Source: Bacillaceae bacterium UBA7792
GTDB lineage: Bacteria; Bacillota; Bacilli; Bacillales; Cytobacillaceae
Direction of reading: 5' to 3'
Length of the DNA: 17,850 nt
NCBI GenBank assembly: GCA_002480735.1
Contig: DLCS01000052.1
Location: 7,637 to 25,486, forward strand
The notes under the pieces were generated by a model that saw nothing but the letters and a program-made list of their open reading frames with translations, ran no database searches and was not told where the DNA came from. Of this stretch, positions 15,775-17,850 are shown in pieces (positions within the stretch are counted from its first letter, which is position 1; each line of letters opens with the position of its first letter). The translations under genes were made by a program, and so were the position numbers.

Positions 15775-15832
15775 TTCTCTTAATATATTCTTAATATTCT
15801 CTTACTCATTCCCCATGAAAAAGCAGTATAGT
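15775..15832 (+). promoter_or_regulatory. Triple 11-bp direct repeat and candidate promoter of the OmpR-type system
   Basis: Three adjoining 11-bp units, TTCTCTTAATA, TATTCTTAATA and TTCTCTTACTC (15775-15807), share T-x-T/C-x-C-TTA. The last unit reaches the -35 region of a candidate -10, TATAGT (15827-15832); no good -35 hexamer is present. OmpR/PhoB-family regulators bind direct repeats of about 11 bp and activate weak -35 promoters from this position, so autoregulation is a reasonable inference. Confidence 0.6.
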
Positions 15833-15868
15833 TAGGATATAGAAGATTAAGAGTGGGGCGAAAGGCAT

Positions 15869-16567
15869 ATGAAAAAAAGGATTCTTGTGATTGAAGATGA
15901 AGTGCGTATCTCGAGGGTCATTTCACTGGAATTGATGCATGAGGGTTATGAAGTGGAAACGATTGAAAATGGAAAAGACGGTCTGTCTCGAGCGAAGGAA
16001 GAAAAATGGGATCTAATCCTTCTTGATGTGATGTTACCAGGGATGAGTGGATTTGAGGTGTTAAGACGACTTCGGATGGAAGATGAGAACACACCGGTGA
16101 TACTTCTTACTGCACGCGATTCCGTATTTGATAAGGTAAATGGCCTCGATCATGGGGCAAATGATTATATTACGAAGCCATTTGAGATGGAGGAACTGCT
16201 TGCAAGAATGCGTTCTGCGATAAGAGTGTCGACTACACGTAACAGTCAATCTTCTGCCACTGCACTTAAAAGTATCGATGATCTAGAGATTGATGAGGGA
16301 GCTCGAACGGTTAAAAGGGCAGGCACTCCAATTGAATTGACACGAAGAGAGTTTGATTTGCTTGTATTCCTACTAGACAATCGGAATCAGGTGCTTTCAA
16401 GAGACCAGCTTTTAAACAAGGTCTGGGGCTTTGATTATGTTGGAGAAACCAATGTTGTCGATGTTTATATTGGCTATTTACGAAAAAAAATCGACCATGA
16501 CTATGATTATCCCCTCATCCATACAATTCGGGGCGTAGGATTCATGCTAAAGGGGCAAAACACATGA
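15869..16567 (+). CDS. OmpR-family response regulator
   Basis: This 232-residue two-component transcription factor has a receiver domain at about 1-120 with acidic pair 10-11, phosphoacceptor Asp53 in LLDVMLPG, Thr81 and Lys103 in TKPF. A winged-helix domain follows, about 135-230 (ELTRREFDLLVFLL, NVVDVYIGYLRKKI, IHTIRGVGFML). The layout and motifs resemble B. subtilis YkoG/ArlR-type regulators, but I assign no symbol. It overlaps the histidine kinase start by 4 bp (ATGA), so they are a coupled pair. Three 11-bp direct repeats upstream suggest it controls its own gene. Because the partner kinase carries a premature stop, this regulator may lack its normal phosphodonor here. Confidence 0.93.
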   Translation: MKKRILVIEDEVRISRVISLELMHEGYEVETIENGKDGLSRAKEEKWDLILLDVMLPGMSGFEVLRRLRMEDENTPVILLTARDSVFDKVNGLDHGANDYITKPFEMEELLARMRSAIRVSTTRNSQSSATALKSIDDLEIDEGARTVKRAGTPIELTRREFDLLVFLLDNRNQVLSRDQLLNKVWGFDYVGETNVVDVYIGYLRKKIDHDYDYPLIHTIRGVGFMLKGQNT

Positions 16568-17850
16568 GTATCAAGACGAAGCTAAGCTGGCTCTTAATCG
16601 GCTGGTCTCTTCTTATCCTGGTCGTCGCAAGTTCCATTATCTATTTCTCCTTTCTCAAGGTGACAGAAAATCGCGAAATGGATAATCTAGCCGATATAGG
16701 TGAAAGGCTCCTCGAAACAAGTGAGATAAATGATCTTTTCTCAGAAAAGATGCATCCCTTCTATCAATCATTTATCCCTGATGATGGAATGATACGAATT
16801 CTCGATCGCAATGGAGCCATAGTGTTTCGTGCTGCAGATGATGATGAACTGTACGAGCTCCCGGTACGGGCGTCTCAGGTGTCAAGATCAGAAATGGTTA
16901 CCCTTGATGGAGAGATGGTTGCACTATTTTCGTCACCTATCTATAAAAATAATGAAATGATTGGTTCGATTGAACTCTCAAGAAGCATGGATGATCGGAT
17001 TGAGGACCTTGATGTTCTACTCACCATACTCATCGGTGTTTCTCTCCTATTAATTGTGCTTGCTATTTTTTTTGGAAAATGGGTATCAAGGGTATTCTTA
17101 AGGCCAATCTCTGTAATCGGAATGACGATGAACAATATTCAGAAGGACGGAAGATTTAAGAAAATTCAGCTGCGTCAGTCTAGACGGGATGAAATTTATC
17201 AATTAGCGAACCATTTTAACCAGATGATTGATACTTTAGAGATTATGTTTCAGAAGCAGGAGCAATTTATTTCGGATGCCTCTCATGAATTGAAGACCCC
17301 GCTGACAGTAATTGAGAGCTACGCCTCTATGCTCAAGAGATGGGGCAAGTCTGACCCCGAGCTTTTAGATGAGGCCATTGAAGTCATTCAGGATGAATCG
17401 AAGAGACTGCATCATATGGTCGAGCAGTTCCTTGATCTAGCTACGATGAATCAGAAGCCTTTCGAGGTTGAAAACATAAATATTACTGAAATTTGTGAAA
17501 GCACAGCCAAACGGCTGCATATGGCAACCAATCGCAAAATTGTCATTGAACATGATGATGAGCCTTTGTTTGCCCTGTTTAATCGTGAAAAGCTGATTCA
17601 GGTTTTGATCATTTTACTAGATAATGCCTTGAAATATAGTGAAAAAGATATTGTTCTCCGTACATCCCAAAGCATCAATGGACCAGCCATCCAAATTATC
17701 GACCAGGGAGCCGGAATTCCCAAGGAGGAAATTAAGCGTTTGTTTGAGCGCTTTTATCGAGTTGATAAAGCGAGATCACGATCTACAGGCGGAACTGGTT
17801 TATGACTATCTATCGTAAAAGAAATTGTAGAACTACACGGCGGAAATATT
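16564..17850 (+). pseudogene. HAMP-domain sensor histidine kinase with in-frame TGA in the G2 box
   Basis: This sensor kinase has membrane helices at about 10-31 and 151-170, an extracytoplasmic sensor between them, HAMP from about 172 (RPISVIGMTMN), and HisKA with His241 (SDASHELKTPLTVIE). The ATPase domain has N-box Asn354 (LLDNALKYSE), DQGAG (380-384), the F-box FERFYRV and the G2 box GGTGL. At codon 414 (17803-17805) TGA replaces what is normally a Gly codon (GLGLS). After it the same frame continues with LSIVKEIVELHGGNI to the window end, the expected kinase ending. So a single-base change (GGA to TGA would suffice) truncates it at 413 residues, without the last ATPase-domain strands and helix. 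Likely inactive unless the stop is read through or is a sequence error. Confidence 0.85.

Noticed and set aside
17803..17805. TGA in the kinase read as selenocysteine or recoding
   Set aside because: The family has glycine here, not cysteine, and I see no selenocysteine-type structure. A point mutation is simpler.

Overview
The window is AT-rich, densely coded DNA that looks like a chromosomal segment of a Bacillaceae (low-GC Firmicutes) bacterium. The evidence is Bacillus-type AGGAGG ribosome-binding sites, TTG starts, intrinsic terminators with T-tails, a sigma-W-type promoter, an SLH (S-layer homology) remnant and a yknWXYZ-type operon. I cannot name the species. No rRNA, tRNA, CRISPR array or intact insertion sequence was recognised.

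Bases 1-3606 (minus strand): a four-gene, translationally coupled export operon in the order Yip1-type membrane protein, membrane-fusion protein, ABC ATPase, MacB-type permease (cut by the window edge). Gene order and protein lengths match Bacillus subtilis yknWXYZ. The promoter in front has a near-perfect sigma-W signature (TGAAAC, 16 bp, CGTA), and its -35 overlaps the stop codon of the preceding gene.

Bases 3604-5656 (minus): a Gfo/Idh/MocA oxidoreductase; five copies of a TTTCGCAAA-type motif at exact 20-bp spacing; a 33-residue four-cysteine protein with its own promoter and terminator; and a CoA-pyrophosphatase-type Nudix hydrolase. Base 5864 onward (plus): a large FAD-dependent dehydrogenase of the COG3573 type, diverging from the Nudix gene.

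Bases 7530-13103 (minus): a signalling operon. It encodes a 1009-residue hybrid sensor kinase carrying two kinase modules around a receiver domain, a chemotaxis receptor broken by an internal deletion plus frameshift, and a SARP-type response regulator (receiver, winged helix, BTAD). The kinase and regulator probably work as a pair; the receptor has lost its sensor domain.

Bases 13142-15748 (minus): a rearranged patch with an intact Rpn-family PD-(D/E)XK nuclease gene, the 3' end of an SLH-domain gene, a plus-strand hairpin/terminator element without a gene, and a second Rpn gene lacking its 5' end. Bases 15775-17850 (plus): an OmpR-family response regulator preceded by three 11-bp direct repeats, then its histidine kinase, which has a TGA stop in the ATP-binding G2 box with the same frame continuing beyond it.

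Four genes (chemotaxis receptor, SLH gene, second Rpn copy, histidine kinase) appear broken within about 9 kb, a main theme of the right half.
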